Below are positions 33,476 through 44,605 of a stretch of DNA of 64,000 bases, piece after piece. The DNA lies in NCBI RefSeq assembly GCF_003265705.1, contig NW_020312859.1:1932174-1996173 (forward strand), read 5' to 3'. The notes beneath the pieces are model-generated. The model did not search any database. It saw only the letters and a list, made by a program, of their open reading frames with translations, and was not told where the DNA came from. A program made the translations under genes and the position numbers. Origin of the DNA: Callorhinus ursinus. Its lineage: Eukaryota > Chordata > Mammalia > Carnivora > Otariidae. How positions within the stretch are numbered: position 1 is the first letter of the stretch; each line of letters opens with the position of its first letter.

Positions 33476-34134
33476 GGAAGCTCTGATCTCCTCCAGGAGA
33501 ACTGGCTTTAGGAAGCACAAGTGACTGACAGCCCACCTGCCACGCCTCTGGGCCCCCCATCTTGTTTGCATCAAGGTTGTGTTCCCCCAGGCTGCTTCCA
33601 GCCAACAACTGAGATCAGCGGGGATCCTAGAGCAGACCCGTCCCTGTGAGATAGAGGACTCTCCTAATAAGCAACCAAGATTTCCCACTGGTCCGGGCCA
33701 GCCTTCTTAGAACTGAGCTACAGTCAGAGACTTTCTGCCCAAACCCCCTCCCCCCCCACCTCCTTTCACTGGTGTGAGACCCCCCATCTCCATCTGAAGA
33801 TCTCCTGCCCGCATTTATCCTTCATGGTGCTTCCCCAGTAAATCTCTTGTACATCTAATTCCCTCTTGGGAAGGTCTAGACTGACAGGGGAGGAAACACT
33901 GCACTTTTAGAAGTAAAGATAAGAGTTGGGTGAATTGTGATACAAAATGTGGAGAAACAATGCTGAAAAAGATGAGACCTCTCACACCTGGGAATTCTCA
34001 CAACAGTTCCCAAACCGGAGACGATAAAAGCAAGAGCTGAGAGTAGACAGCCCAGGAATAAGTTATGAAAGAACCCTCAAGAGTAAAAGCCCCCACTTGC
34101 TCCCGTAGGACCCCAATAGAAATGGCAGACACCA

Positions 34135-34196
34135 CCAAAACAAATGATGTAATATATGGTGATGAATATAACAATAAAAAATTAAAAAAAAAAAAA
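34135..34196 (+). mobile_element. Very short LINE-1 insertion (about 62 bases)
   Basis: Only AACAAATGATGTAATATATGG and a tail, yet flanked by a perfect 17-base target duplication AGAAATGGCAGACACCA at 34118-34134 and 34197-34213. Confidence 0.9.
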
Positions 34197-34625
34197 AGAA
34201 ATGGCAGACACCAGCAGGGATGACCACTTATCCTGCTGAGCTGGGAGAAAGGCAGAGCAGGATGCAGAATGTGACAGCTGGGAGTGCATCACCCCAAGCA
34301 ATAAGCTAAAACTAGAGACAAAGCATTAAATACATCTAAGATTGGGAGATCAGGTTGGAGGGAAGAGATTTAATGGAAGCCCTAGAGAAATCTTCCCTAC
34401 TTGAGCTATTCATAAAGGCACATTCAAAGGCACCTTGTGCTTTTCTCTTTTGATGTGCAGGTGAGCACATAGTTACAGTGGAGAGATCTTGAGCAGGATG
34501 GGATGATATAGAGCAAGCAGAATCCCAAACTCTGTCCCAACAGGTGGGTAAATCCCTCTTGAGAGTAGGATACTCCACTAACTACAAGGAGTAAACCCTG
34601 GCATAGAACCAAAACTCAGAGGAGA

Positions 34626-34835
34626 GGGGCGCCTGGGTGGCTCAGATGGTTAAGCGTCTGCCTTTGGCTCAGGTCATGATCCCAGGGTCCTGGGATCGAG
34701 CCCCCACATCGGGCTCCCGGCTCAGTGGGGAGTCTGCTTCTCCTTCTCCCTCTGCCTCTCTCCCTGCTCATGCTCTCTCTCTCTCTGTATCTCTGTGTCT
34801 CAAATGAATAAATAAAATCTTTAAAAAAAAAAAAC
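34626..34835 (+). mobile_element. Can-SINE
   Basis: Full-length; head GGGGCGCCTGGGTGGCTCAG, flanks AACTCAGAGGA and AACTCAGATGA. Confidence 0.9.
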
Positions 34836-34839
34836 AACT

Positions 34840-36780
34840 CAGATGAGCGAACCCAAAAACACCAAGGAAGTTTACTCCCCATCCCCAGCCTGCCCCTGGA
34901 CTCAGGACAGTAGCTCGAACACAATACCCAAGCCTCACACTGGAGAGATGGGAAGCCAGAAGGAGCTCAGTAAAGGATAGAATGAGAAAAACCATTGTTT
35001 AGCAACCATTCAATAATCACTGAATCTGGCAAGAATCGTCAATGGATGTTAAAACTAGTGACTAAATTTTGAGAAGCAAAGGGATATCTACAGAGCTACA
35101 AAGCATCTTCCCATGGATAACTTATTTCTTACAAGGGGGAGAATAGGAACTTGATAGTGAAGAATCCTGGCAGATACCACCTTACTCAAGTAATCAAAGT
35201 TAACATCATCACTAAACAAAACAAATCAACCTCACGTGCCTCCTGATGATACACCACAAAGAACACTCTATCTCTTCAGTAGTATTACTGCCAAAAATGC
35301 ATAGCATGAATCTAATCGTGAGAAAATATCAGATAAGTTTGATTGAGGGACATTCTGTAATAATATAACTGGCCTGTGATGTTCCAAAATGTCGGTGTCA
35401 CAAAAGATTAAAAAAAAAAAGATCAAGGAATTTTTCTGGATTAAAGAAGATTCAAGACAATTGAATTCAAAGCAGGATCCAGAATTTTCTTTTCCTATAA
35501 AAACATTATTGAAACAATTGGTGAAATCTGGGTAAGTTCTAGAGATAGACTTCATGGGTGTGCAACTAAGCCATATCAGACCCTGTACCCAGGAGGACCC
35601 TGCACCTGAGGTTAAGGATCTTTGGTCACTGACTTGATATTCTCAGTATTTTACCTTTGGAATTTGTGCTTTGTAGGTGAAGACTGTTAGGAGAGTATAG
35701 CATGCTGTCGGGACATGGGGCCTTGACTCAAAAGCTGTCCCACCTCTTGCTACCTTCCCAGGATGGATTCTTAGCAGCCAACTCTGCCTCCTGGCACTCT
35801 GGCTCTGCCCAGTGTCCCCCTTTCCACCTTCACCCCTTTGACCCTGCCACCTTATGGCTGGAGTGGCAATTCACATTAGTGGAGAAGCCCACGATCTGTC
35901 ATTGCCTTCACCTCCCCTGTGGGGGTCTGGGCATGGGTACAAGGGGGTGAGAGTTAGGTGTGCACACCCCGTGGCACTTCGGGGAAGGCTATGGCAGCCA
36001 CTGTCTCTGTTTGGGGATGGCAGCACCATGGTGCATCCAGGAGGCCACTCGGTGGGGGCTAACCTCTCACTCACTCCAATCCAGGTACCAAGCACATCCA
36101 GCACAGAGACTGCAATCCCTTGGAGACCACCTGTCCATGGGTTAGAGTGGGGGAACTGTAGAAAGAGGAAGCTGATTTCCCCACCCACGGCTAGGGCACA
36201 GGGCTAGTCGAACAGCAGGTGGAATGCTCGAGGATACGCTGCCAAGTATCAGGACAGGAACCTTGGGCACCTCTGAGAGTCTTCACTGACCCCACAAGTA
36301 TCCTCCTGCCTGAGGGAGAGTGAAATTGAATAATAAATAAACAGCTCTATGACAAATCTAGAAAGAGACTCTACAAGAAAGGAAAAAGTGTTATATGTAA
36401 GGACTTTTAGTGGCACATTTTCCCCAGCTTTTAGAACAGGGGCCCCCACATTTTCATTCAGCACCAGGCCCCATAAATTATGTAGCCGGTCCTAACTGTA
36501 GATTAGATAATAATATCATATCAATGTTAATTTCCTGAATTTGATTATTATGGTCCTGTGGTTTTCTAAGAGAATGCCTTTATTTTAGGAAATTGACATA
36601 TTTAAGTTATCTGCAACTTACTCTCACATGCTACAGAAAAACCTACTATGTTGTGGGGGATGTGGAGGGAGAGAAAGAAATGAAAGAAAATGTGGTAGAA
36701 TGTAACATGTGATGAATATACATAGAGTATGCAGGAAATCTTGGCACTAATCCTACAACTGTAAGTCTGAAATTACATCA
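34840..36780. other. Intergenic, no gene recognised
   Basis: Short open frames near 35700-36210 lack domain motifs and splice sites. No repeat named with confidence. Confidence 0.35.
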
Positions 36781-36794
36781 AAAGTAAAAGTTGA

Positions 36795-36855
36795 GGGGCG
36801 CCTGCGTGGCTCAGTCACTGGGCGTCTGCCTTCGGCTGGGGTCATTTAAAAAAAA
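36795..36855 (+). mobile_element. Miniature Can-SINE copy (61 bases)
   Basis: The tRNA-like head (GGGGCGCCTGCGTGGCTCAG to GGCTGGGGTCATT) joins directly to an A tail. Perfect flanks AAAGTAAAAGTTGA at 36781-36794 and 36856-36869 show that it inserted in this form. Confidence 0.88.
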
Positions 36856-37140
36856 AAAGTAAAAGTTGAAAGAAAAGAATAAAATAAAGCCTAAAAAAGG
36901 AAAAAAAAAAAGTCAAGGAGAAATAACCCAACCACATCAGAGCTACCGGGTGCGGGGGATATAGATAATGTCCCATGAAACCACAGGCCAAAATGACAGA
37001 AACAAAAAGGCGACTGTGCATGTGAACTACAGGGAATGAGAATTCCCCAAGACAGCTGGAGAACTGTCCTGTGATCATGGATATGCACCTCATTGGCATA
37101 TTAATATGTCGAGGGATTTGTGCTATTTCAAAGCAGTTTT

Positions 37141-37317
37141 TAAAAAAGATTTTTATTTATTTATTTGACAGAGAGAGACAGCGAGAGAGGGAACACAAGC
37201 AGGGGGAGTGGGAGAGGGAGAAGCAGGCTTCCCGCGGAGCAGGGAGCCTGATGTGGGGCTCGATCCCAGGATGAGCCGAAGGCAGATGCTTAACGACTGA
37301 GACATCCAGGACCCCCA
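37141..37317 (-). mobile_element. Can-SINE, antisense, first of a same-site pair
   Basis: Between TCAAAGCAGTTTT at 37128-37140 and 37318-37330. Confidence 0.92.
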
Positions 37318-37330
37318 TCAAAGCAGTTTT

Positions 37331-37511
37331 TTTTTTAAAGATTTTATTTATTTGAGAGAGACAGCACAAGCAGGAGGGAGGGGCAGACGGACAGGGAGAA
37401 GCAGACTCCCTTCTGAGCGGGGAGCTCGAAGTAGAGCTCCATCCCAGGACCCGGAGATCATGACCTGAGCCGAAGGCAGATGCTTAACCCACTGAGCCGC
37501 CCAGGCGCCCC
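37331..37511 (-). mobile_element. Can-SINE, antisense, second of a same-site pair
   Basis: Begins right after the second target copy and ends at a third copy, TCAAAGCAGTT, at 37512-37522. Confidence 0.92.
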
Positions 37512-38391
37512 TCAAAGCAGTTCTGAGTTCTACACCAGAGATCATGACTAAGCCAATGGAGAGGCTTCTGTGCTCCAAATCACTCAGCCAACCCAGGCAC
37601 CTACCCATGAGTCTATGTAGATTGCTACCTGGAGTTTGGCTGACATGGGTCCTGTGGGCACCCAGGCCAGGGGGAGCCCTGCCTACTGACTGGAACACCA
37701 GCCTCCCATTCGTGAGCTATTGTTTTCAGACTGACTGCAGCTGCCTTCCATCACCTCTACCCCTAGTGCCAAGATCCGGCCCATAATCCTAAAACTAACC
37801 CTATCTAACCCATAAGAAACCACAGGCTTTAGATTGTTCATCCCATGAAAAATTTCCAGAGGGGTGTTCACAGTGTGAAGGGCACAAGCTCTGGGGACAG
37901 AGCAGCCCTGGGGGGGGGGTCCCATCTTTGTGTGTAATGAGCTCACCCCAACAGGTCTGGTCTGGCTGGGTTCTGGGGTTGATGTCCCAGCAGTGGGGAG
38001 ACTTCTGAGTCTAGGACCTCTTGGCTCTGCAGGCAGGACCTACAACTGCTATGCTGCTCACGGCTGAGGGGGTCGCTGCAGCTCCCCTCAAGTACGTTGC
38101 ACAGCTGAGCAAACCAGATCCTCACCAACAGGCTGCAGCACTGAGTGGAAGGTTAGCGTTCAGTCAGCCGTCATTCTGTTCCTAAGCTTTTCTCACCCTC
38201 TTACTTTATTATCAACAGGGGCAGGAGGTGGAGTATTTGTTGTGTTTGCAATATGATTATTTCACGAGTTAGTTTCCCAAAGATGCATCCATGGGCAGGG
38301 CAGAAGGGCAGGTAACAGCCACAGGAGCATCGGGGCATCAGTTCGGGATTGGGGGGTGGGGGGAGCTTATGTCACTAGAAGCAAGAAGAAA

Positions 38392-38575
38392 GGGGCGCCT
38401 GGGTGGCTCAGTCGTTAAGCATCTGCCTTTGGCTCAGGTCATGATCCCAGGGTCCTGGGATCGAGCCCCACATCGCGGGGAGCCCGCTTTTCCCTCTCCC
38501 ACTCCCCCTGCCTGTGTTCCCTCTCTCGCTGTCTCTCTCTCTGTCAAATAATTAAATAAAATCTTTAAAAAAAAA
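38392..38575 (+). mobile_element. Can-SINE with (GAA)n expansion at the tail
   Basis: Head GGGGCGCCTGGGTGGCTCAG. The A tail runs into AGAAGAAGAAGAAGAAGAAG at 38575-38595. Flanks GCAAGAAGAAA and GCAAGAACAAA. Confidence 0.88.
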
Positions 38576-38689
38576 GAAGAAGAAGAAGAAGAAGACGCAA
38601 GAACAAAGAGACATTTTTTCCCTGCCCAGTGGCGGTAATGTAACTGCTCTCTCTGTTCCCACATCGTCCCCTAGAGTCTATTCTTAACA

Positions 38690-39260
38690 TAACAACCAGA
38701 AGGATCTTTCAAACACAAGTCAGATCACATCTCTGCTCAAACCCCTCTCCTAGCTCCTAAATTCCCTAGAATAAAAGGTAAAGTCCTTGCAGGGACCACA
38801 ATGTCCTCTATAATCGGTGCCCGCACTACCTCTCTGAGCTCATCTCCCCTCGGGCCCCTGAACGCTCCTTTCTTTCCAACCACGTTAGCACCCTGGACAA
38901 TCCTCAGATACACAGGGCACACTCTGACCTCAGGTCCTTAGCCCTGGAAGTTTCCTGGGCCTGGACAGCTCTTCCCATAGATTGTCACATGGCTCATGTC
39001 CTCCTTCACTCAACTCAGTGCTTGAATGATGCCTAATGAATACCCTCTGTGAAGTAACCAACCCTCACCCCTACCCCATCCCTGGGGCCCCCTGGTCCTC
39101 TTAGCCATCTTTATGTTACCACCTGCCATGGTATACATGTGTGAGCTCATTCATTTATTGACTGTCCCCCCCACTACACACACACACACCCTTGGTACCA
39201 AATCCCTACCACCTACAACAGAGGTGCTCAATAAATATTTACTGAATGAGTGAACGCCTC
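38690..39260 (+). repeat. LINE-2 3' end
   Basis: Matches the L2 pattern from AGAATAAAAGGTAAAGTCC through CTCTTCCCATAGATTGTCAC to GGTGCTCAATAAATATTTAC. Contains a (CA)n at 39175-39189. Confidence 0.8.
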
Positions 39261-41156
39261 TGCTTATGCTATTCCTCAGGCAGGGTTACCCTCTACTGGT
39301 CTGTCTTTAGAACTTCATTTTTTATGTAACTTCCTATTATCCCTCCAAATGCAAACCTGAACTTCCCTGTAAAACAGAGGCTTGTTTCCACGTGGGTGTT
39401 ACCACACACAGCCCTCTGGACTGGAGACGGGGCGTAGAGGCATCAGCAAAGTCGTCCGCTGTTGGAGATGGGAGAGTAAGCGCGGGAAGAAACCATGCCC
39501 TGAATTCTGGAGCTGTGGCCGGAATGAGGGGCTCTCGGAGGTGCCACGAGGATGACACTCCCATCTGGAGCCAGCAATCTACCAGGATTCCTGGCCATGG
39601 GAGCCATCCTCCTACAGCCAAAACTAAGCATTGCTGTGGTCTGGCTACACACCATGTAGCCCGTCAAGACCTGGAAATGGGGAGAAGGGACCAATTCAGA
39701 GCAGCCCCTTTCTTCCTTCCTCTTCCCACTCCTCCAGCAAAGACCCGCAGAGTCCCCAACATGCAGCAGCCACTCGGCGATCAAAGTTGATCAAAGAAAT
39801 GTCCTCAGCCGGGGTCTCCTCCAAACCCACGCATTTTCTCACCTGACCCACTTCATCCCTCAACCTTCCTTTTCCAGCAGATTCTTCCCGTTCATCATTG
39901 GGACCCTTGGTAACCTCCACCCCGGGTTCTCCCCACTTCATCTTCCCCAGGACGCCGCTGGGCCAGGGCCCCCTTGAAAAAGTCCCGCCCCTTCTCAGGG
40001 TTCTGGTGGAAGGCCTGAGGGTCCATCTCCCTCAGACCCCTGCTCAGGGTGGTCCTGGGCCGCCGTCTCATGCAGTAAAACCTCCCCCACCCTGTCTGCT
40101 ATTCCACTGCTGGCACTTTGTTTCTCGAGTTAAACTGGGAGTAGCAAATTCACCTGCTAGTCCTGATCAGTGGGTAGCCCTGGAGTGTTAGGGAGAGGAA
40201 CAGCATGAGTGCTAAAGGTTTGCAGAGTGGGTGATGGTGGGGGAATAATGATGTGCATACAAAAGGCATGCCCTGCCTGAGTTAGACAGAGCTCTGCCCA
40301 GGGTTGTCTCCGAGGGCAAACCTGGGGAAGATTAGGCGAGAGTGGAGGGGATGGCAGCCACACATTTGGTCCCTAACAGCGCTACCGAGCCCATAGCCAG
40401 ATGCTTTCGCTGCTGCCTGCAACCGCTGGTGGGGGGGACCCCAAGTGTGGGCAGGGACAGAAATCAGAAAAGGGAAAACTACACTGCCATCTATCGCCAA
40501 GAGGCAGCTTATGCACTGAGCCCCGTCACTTGCATCAGGAAGACTCATTGACCTTGCATCCCCGGGGCGGGCGGGCGGGGGCGGGGAGCCTTGGGGTCTT
40601 GCCTGGCTCATGGCCTGGAGCAGGGACCCACAAGAGGATGAGAAAGATAAGCCAGCCAAACACCAAGCCACCAAGGTTTTCTGTCTCCAGACCATCGCCC
40701 TCAAGCTGCCCTGATCTCTCACATCCCACGGTGGTTGGAGCAGAGGAGCAGGGAAAAGCTGTTCTGGGGTGCGCGGAGGAACATTGAGAGAAGGGGATAA
40801 AGAGAGAGGAACATGTAGGAGGGCCAGAAAAGGAGGAGATGGGGGAACAGAGAGGGATAGAGGGTTAGAGAGAGAACAAGGGGAAGAGAGAGAATGGAGA
40901 AAGGGATAATGGGGAAACAGAAGAGCAAGAGAGGAGATGTGAGGACTGAGACCGAGCTAGGTCTCTGAAAGAACACACAAGACACTGGTAGATTTGGTGT
41001 CACCCATAGAGGACAGCTAGGGGCTGGCGGGGGGTGGGGGTGGGGGGCAAGCTTGAAGGACCCTCTCCATTGTTTTGTTTCTTAACCTTTTGAATTTTGG
41101 TCCATGTGACTGTATTATTTCTACAAAATAACAGTTTGATTTAAAAACCAACAACT
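39260..41156. other. Intergenic, no gene recognised
   Basis: GC-rich patches (for example GGGCGGGCGGGCGGGGGCGG near 40565) and a GA-rich tract at 40780-40945. Open frames here show no known domain. Confidence 0.35.
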
Positions 41157-41326
41157 AGGGGCCCCTGACTCTTGGTTTCAGCTCAGGTCATGATCTCGGG
41201 GCCATGAGATTGAGGCCCTTGTCCGGATCTGCACTCAGCAGGGAGTCTGCTTGGAAATCTCTCTCTCCCTCTCCCTCTGCCCCTCCCCCACTCACTCTAA
41301 ATAAATAAAATCTTAAAAAAAAAAAT
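41157..41326 (+). mobile_element. Can-SINE, head-deleted, first of a same-site pair
   Basis: GGGGCCCCTGACTCTTGG lacks part of the tRNA head. Flanks AAAACCAACAACTA and AAAACTCAACAACCA. Confidence 0.85.
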
Positions 41327-41342
41327 AAAAACTCAACAACCA

Positions 41343-41530
41343 GGGGCGCCTGAGTGGCTCAGTTGATTAAGCATCTGCCTCCAGCTCAGGTCATGATCTT
41401 GGGGTCCTGGGATGGAGCCCCGTGTCAGGCTCTCTGTTCAGTAGGGGAGCCTGCTTCTCCCTCTCCCTCTGCCCCTACCCCCCCAACTCGTGCTCTCTCT
41501 CGAATAAATAAATAGAATCTTTAAAAAAAA
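41343..41530 (+). mobile_element. Can-SINE, second of a same-site pair
   Basis: Complete copy, followed by AGAACCAACAACCA, a third version of the target sequence. Confidence 0.88.
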
Positions 41531-41989
41531 CAGAACCAACAACCAATCAAAGGACCCCAGCTTTGCCACTTTCTACCCACGTGGCTGCAAGCAAGTCACC
41601 TGGTGGACTCCTGGTCTAGAACTCGGACTGTCGTCAGCCACAGGGAGGGTTGTGGCTCGGGGAGATCTCACAAATCTCCCAGCCCTGGGTCCCGCACCCG
41701 GACACGCTGCTGTTTTCAAGCCCCCGGCAATGAATGGGAGTGACTTTGGAAGCATTCCACCTGTCTCTGAGCCTGTTCTCTCTTCCATCTCCTTCCCAGG
41801 GAAAGGGTAACCCCCAACCTCCCGGGAAAAGCACTACTCCGCAAGCCGAGCCCTGAATGTATGTTCATTGTTTCAGAGTTGATCCCGCCCTGGACCTCAT
41901 GCCCGGATGACCTGGGCGCCCCATCTCAACCCAGAGTCAGGGGAGGCAGGGACGGAACGATTAAGAATGGAGGCCATGCCCCGCACCCA

Positions 41990-42150
41990 GTGCTGGAAGT
42001 GGTCACTTTATTGGCTGGAAAAGGAAGAAGCGAGGCTCAGCTCTGGAGGGAATACAGCAGCCAGAAAGAGGGGAGGGTAGCTGGGCTGGAGCCAGGCAAG
42101 GCCGGGCAGAAACTTCCACTCCCCCACTCCTCGGGCTGTGGTGGCTGGAG
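41990..42150 (-). other. WFDC2: WFDC2 exon 4, 3' UTR
   Basis: Minus-strand acceptor CTTCCTCCAG precedes CTCCAGCCACCACAGCCCG, which resembles the human HE4 3' UTR, and AATAAA sits at 42012-42007. Wholly non-coding. The 3' boundary is estimated about 20 bases past the signal. Confidence 0.88.
42007..42012 (-). promoter_or_regulatory. WFDC2 poly(A) signal
   Basis: AATAAAGTGACC on the minus strand, matching the human HE4 message end as I recall it. Confidence 0.85.
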
Positions 42151-44452
42151 CTGGAGGAAGAAAATCATATTAATACATCAACGGCAATATCCAAAATACT
42201 AGCCAAGAGGACATGGAGCTTAAATTCTGGACCAAAGCTCCCCTGCTCTCCCTTTCCACTACACACCAGCAAAGCCCCACCTTCCTGAGGTCCGGGGGCT
42301 CTGCCTGCACATCTCTGCAGGTCCTAGACTCAGCTCCTCTGCTTCAGACCGTCCTGGGACCTACCTGGGTAACCACAGCCCAACCGACCGCTGTGGCCTT
42401 CCTGAGGGACCATCGTCACTCGCCTCCCTACGAGTCCCTCTACCATCAGGAGGTTCTGCTGTGCCTCCGTTCCTTAAGGTAAACTGGGATTAGCTGGTCA
42501 AGGAGATCTTACTGATCTCATTTTATAAGCATAATGATTGCAGCTCAGGGAGGTAAAAGCTAGGTAAGTGTCAGAGCTGAAGTCTGAACCTGGGTCTTCC
42601 TGGCCACGAAGTCCAACCATGCTGCTGGCTCTCAGGGAGGCAAGGGATGGCTGGCATCGCTGGAGAGCTCTGGGCCCTCGGGAGACCGTGGTTCCCACTC
42701 AGGAACTGAAAGGACCCCTTCAAATGGCAACCACGGGGCCTTGGGCACATCCTCCCCTCTTGGTGGTCTTGGTCTTCCCATCTGTGCAATACTCGGTCCC
42801 ACCAGTGACCTGTCAGTCCCTGGACTGAGGGCTTATCACGCTAGCCCACGATCAACAATGAGATTTCAACCAGAGGGCGCTTCCGGGTTCCTGCTCCTCC
42901 TGTGTGTCACCCCACTACCTACCTTCGGGCCATCCTCGAGGACGGGCCCGGGGTCATCCCTCTGCCAAGCCTGCTCTCTCCCACCACCGCCCCACCCCTC
43001 CCACCCCATGAGGTTTTCCTCCTCTGCTCCCACAGCACTCAGCCCTTCCCTCCCTGGGAGTGTCCCTACTTCAGCCACGGGGCTGCTCTGTGAGGAAGGG
43101 CCGTGGTCCCCTTCTGTCCCAGCATCTGACACAGAGACCTTGGCACAGCGCTGGATCTCCCAATGGATCAACCAAACATGTGCTTTGGGTCTTGTATTTC
43201 TTGACTTACTCACACTTACTCTAGGACTTAGTATTGCTTTATTTCTAGTTGCAGGCAGGGGAAGAGAGGCTCCACAATCCTTCCCTTGCAGGGACAGAAC
43301 CAGCAGAGGAGGCCAAACACAGCCCTAGTCCGCCACGGAGCACGGGCTCAGTACACTTCGAATACACATTTGCTGCCTGCCACACGTGTCCTGAAAAGCC
43401 AGTCTTTGGCCTCCCACTGGCCACGTGCAAAGAGCTTCCCACCTCCCCTCTCCCTCTAGCCTCTGGCCATGGTCCCCTCTTGGGACACAGCTGCTCCTCC
43501 AACTGCTGACTTTCTGGGTGCCCGCTAAGGAAACAGAGTGAATCTTCTCTTTCCCTCACAGCCCAATTCACCAGCAAATACGGTCCCATCTACCTTCACG
43601 TACGTCCGAAACCCAGCCACTTGGCTCCCTGGTCTGTCGTCTCTCCCGGGCCTCCCACAGGAGCCTCGCAGCTGGTCTCCTGCCTCTGCCACTGCCCCCC
43701 AACAGTCTACTCTCCACCCAGCAGCCAGAGCAATCCTTTTTAAATCTAAGCCCGAGCATGTCCATTTCCATGGAGGCAACATCTCCAGGTCAAGACCAAA
43801 GTCCTATAGTGACCTCTCAGACCCCTCAGGAGCGGCTCCACTTACCCCCGACCTTCCTCTGTGTTCTCCTTGCTCCCTTCCAGCTTCCTGGCTTTTCCTG
43901 AAACACCAGGGATGCTCCTGCTTTTGTACCTGCAGGCCCTCACCTGTAATGCCCCCTCCACCCCCCCAGATATCCTCACAGCCCCCTCCTTCAAGTTCTG
44001 GCAAGTCTGTGCTCAAATGCTGCCTTCTGGGTAGGGCCTTCCCAGAGGGTCCCTGTAACAAACAAAAAAATGGCATCCCAGCTTCCTGCCCACCCTGCCC
44101 CACCCCCACCCCAGCACTCCCATCCCCCTTCTGTTTCCTTTTCCACCAGGGCACTTTTCTCCCTTGAACACTCTACAGAATATACTCGCTTATGTCGTTT
44201 TCTTTATTGTCCATTAGCACATAAACCCCGTCCGAGAGAAATCTGTGTGTGATTTGCTCACTCATGGATCATCCTCAGTACCCAGAGCAGTGCACCGCAC
44301 ATGACAGATGCTCAACAGAGACTTGTTGAGGGCATGAAAGCAAAGAAATGGACAGATAGTGAGCAGAGGTCTGTTCGCCCGGGCCCTCCTTTTCAACCAC
44401 CTTCACAGCGAGACATCAGTGCACTTCCCCTCTGCTCTCGCCCCCCACCTAC
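42151..44452. other. WFDC2 intron 3, with L2 near 43730-44330
   Basis: The L2-like segment includes AAGACCAAAGTCCTATAGTG and ends CAGATGCTCAACAGAGACTTG. Open frames near 42741-43328 have no recognisable domain. Confidence 0.55.
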
Positions 44453-44605
44453 CTCAGAGGACAGGAGTGACACAAGACACCTTCCCGCAACCATTGTAGC
44501 AGCATTTCAACAGGCCGGGACACTGGCTGTCCACCTGGCACTGGTCCTGGCAGAGGCCGAGCTGGGGGAAGTCAGTGTTCACCTTGGGGCAAGAACCCTG
44601 CTTTT
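44453..44605 (-). CDS. WFDC2: WFDC2 exon 3, second WAP domain and stop
   Basis: Encodes [47 protein letters not shown] and TGA. The stop lies one base before the donor GTAGGT. Acceptor CTCTCCAG. This is the most conserved part of HE4. Confidence 0.96.

Noticed and set aside
38434..38664. Open frames reading through Can-SINE heads here and elsewhere
   Set aside because: The same protein-like strings recur at every SINE copy on either strand.
42741..43328. 195-codon open frame on the plus strand in WFDC2 intron 3
   Set aside because: GC-rich intron sequence with proline/serine-rich low complexity and no recognisable domain.
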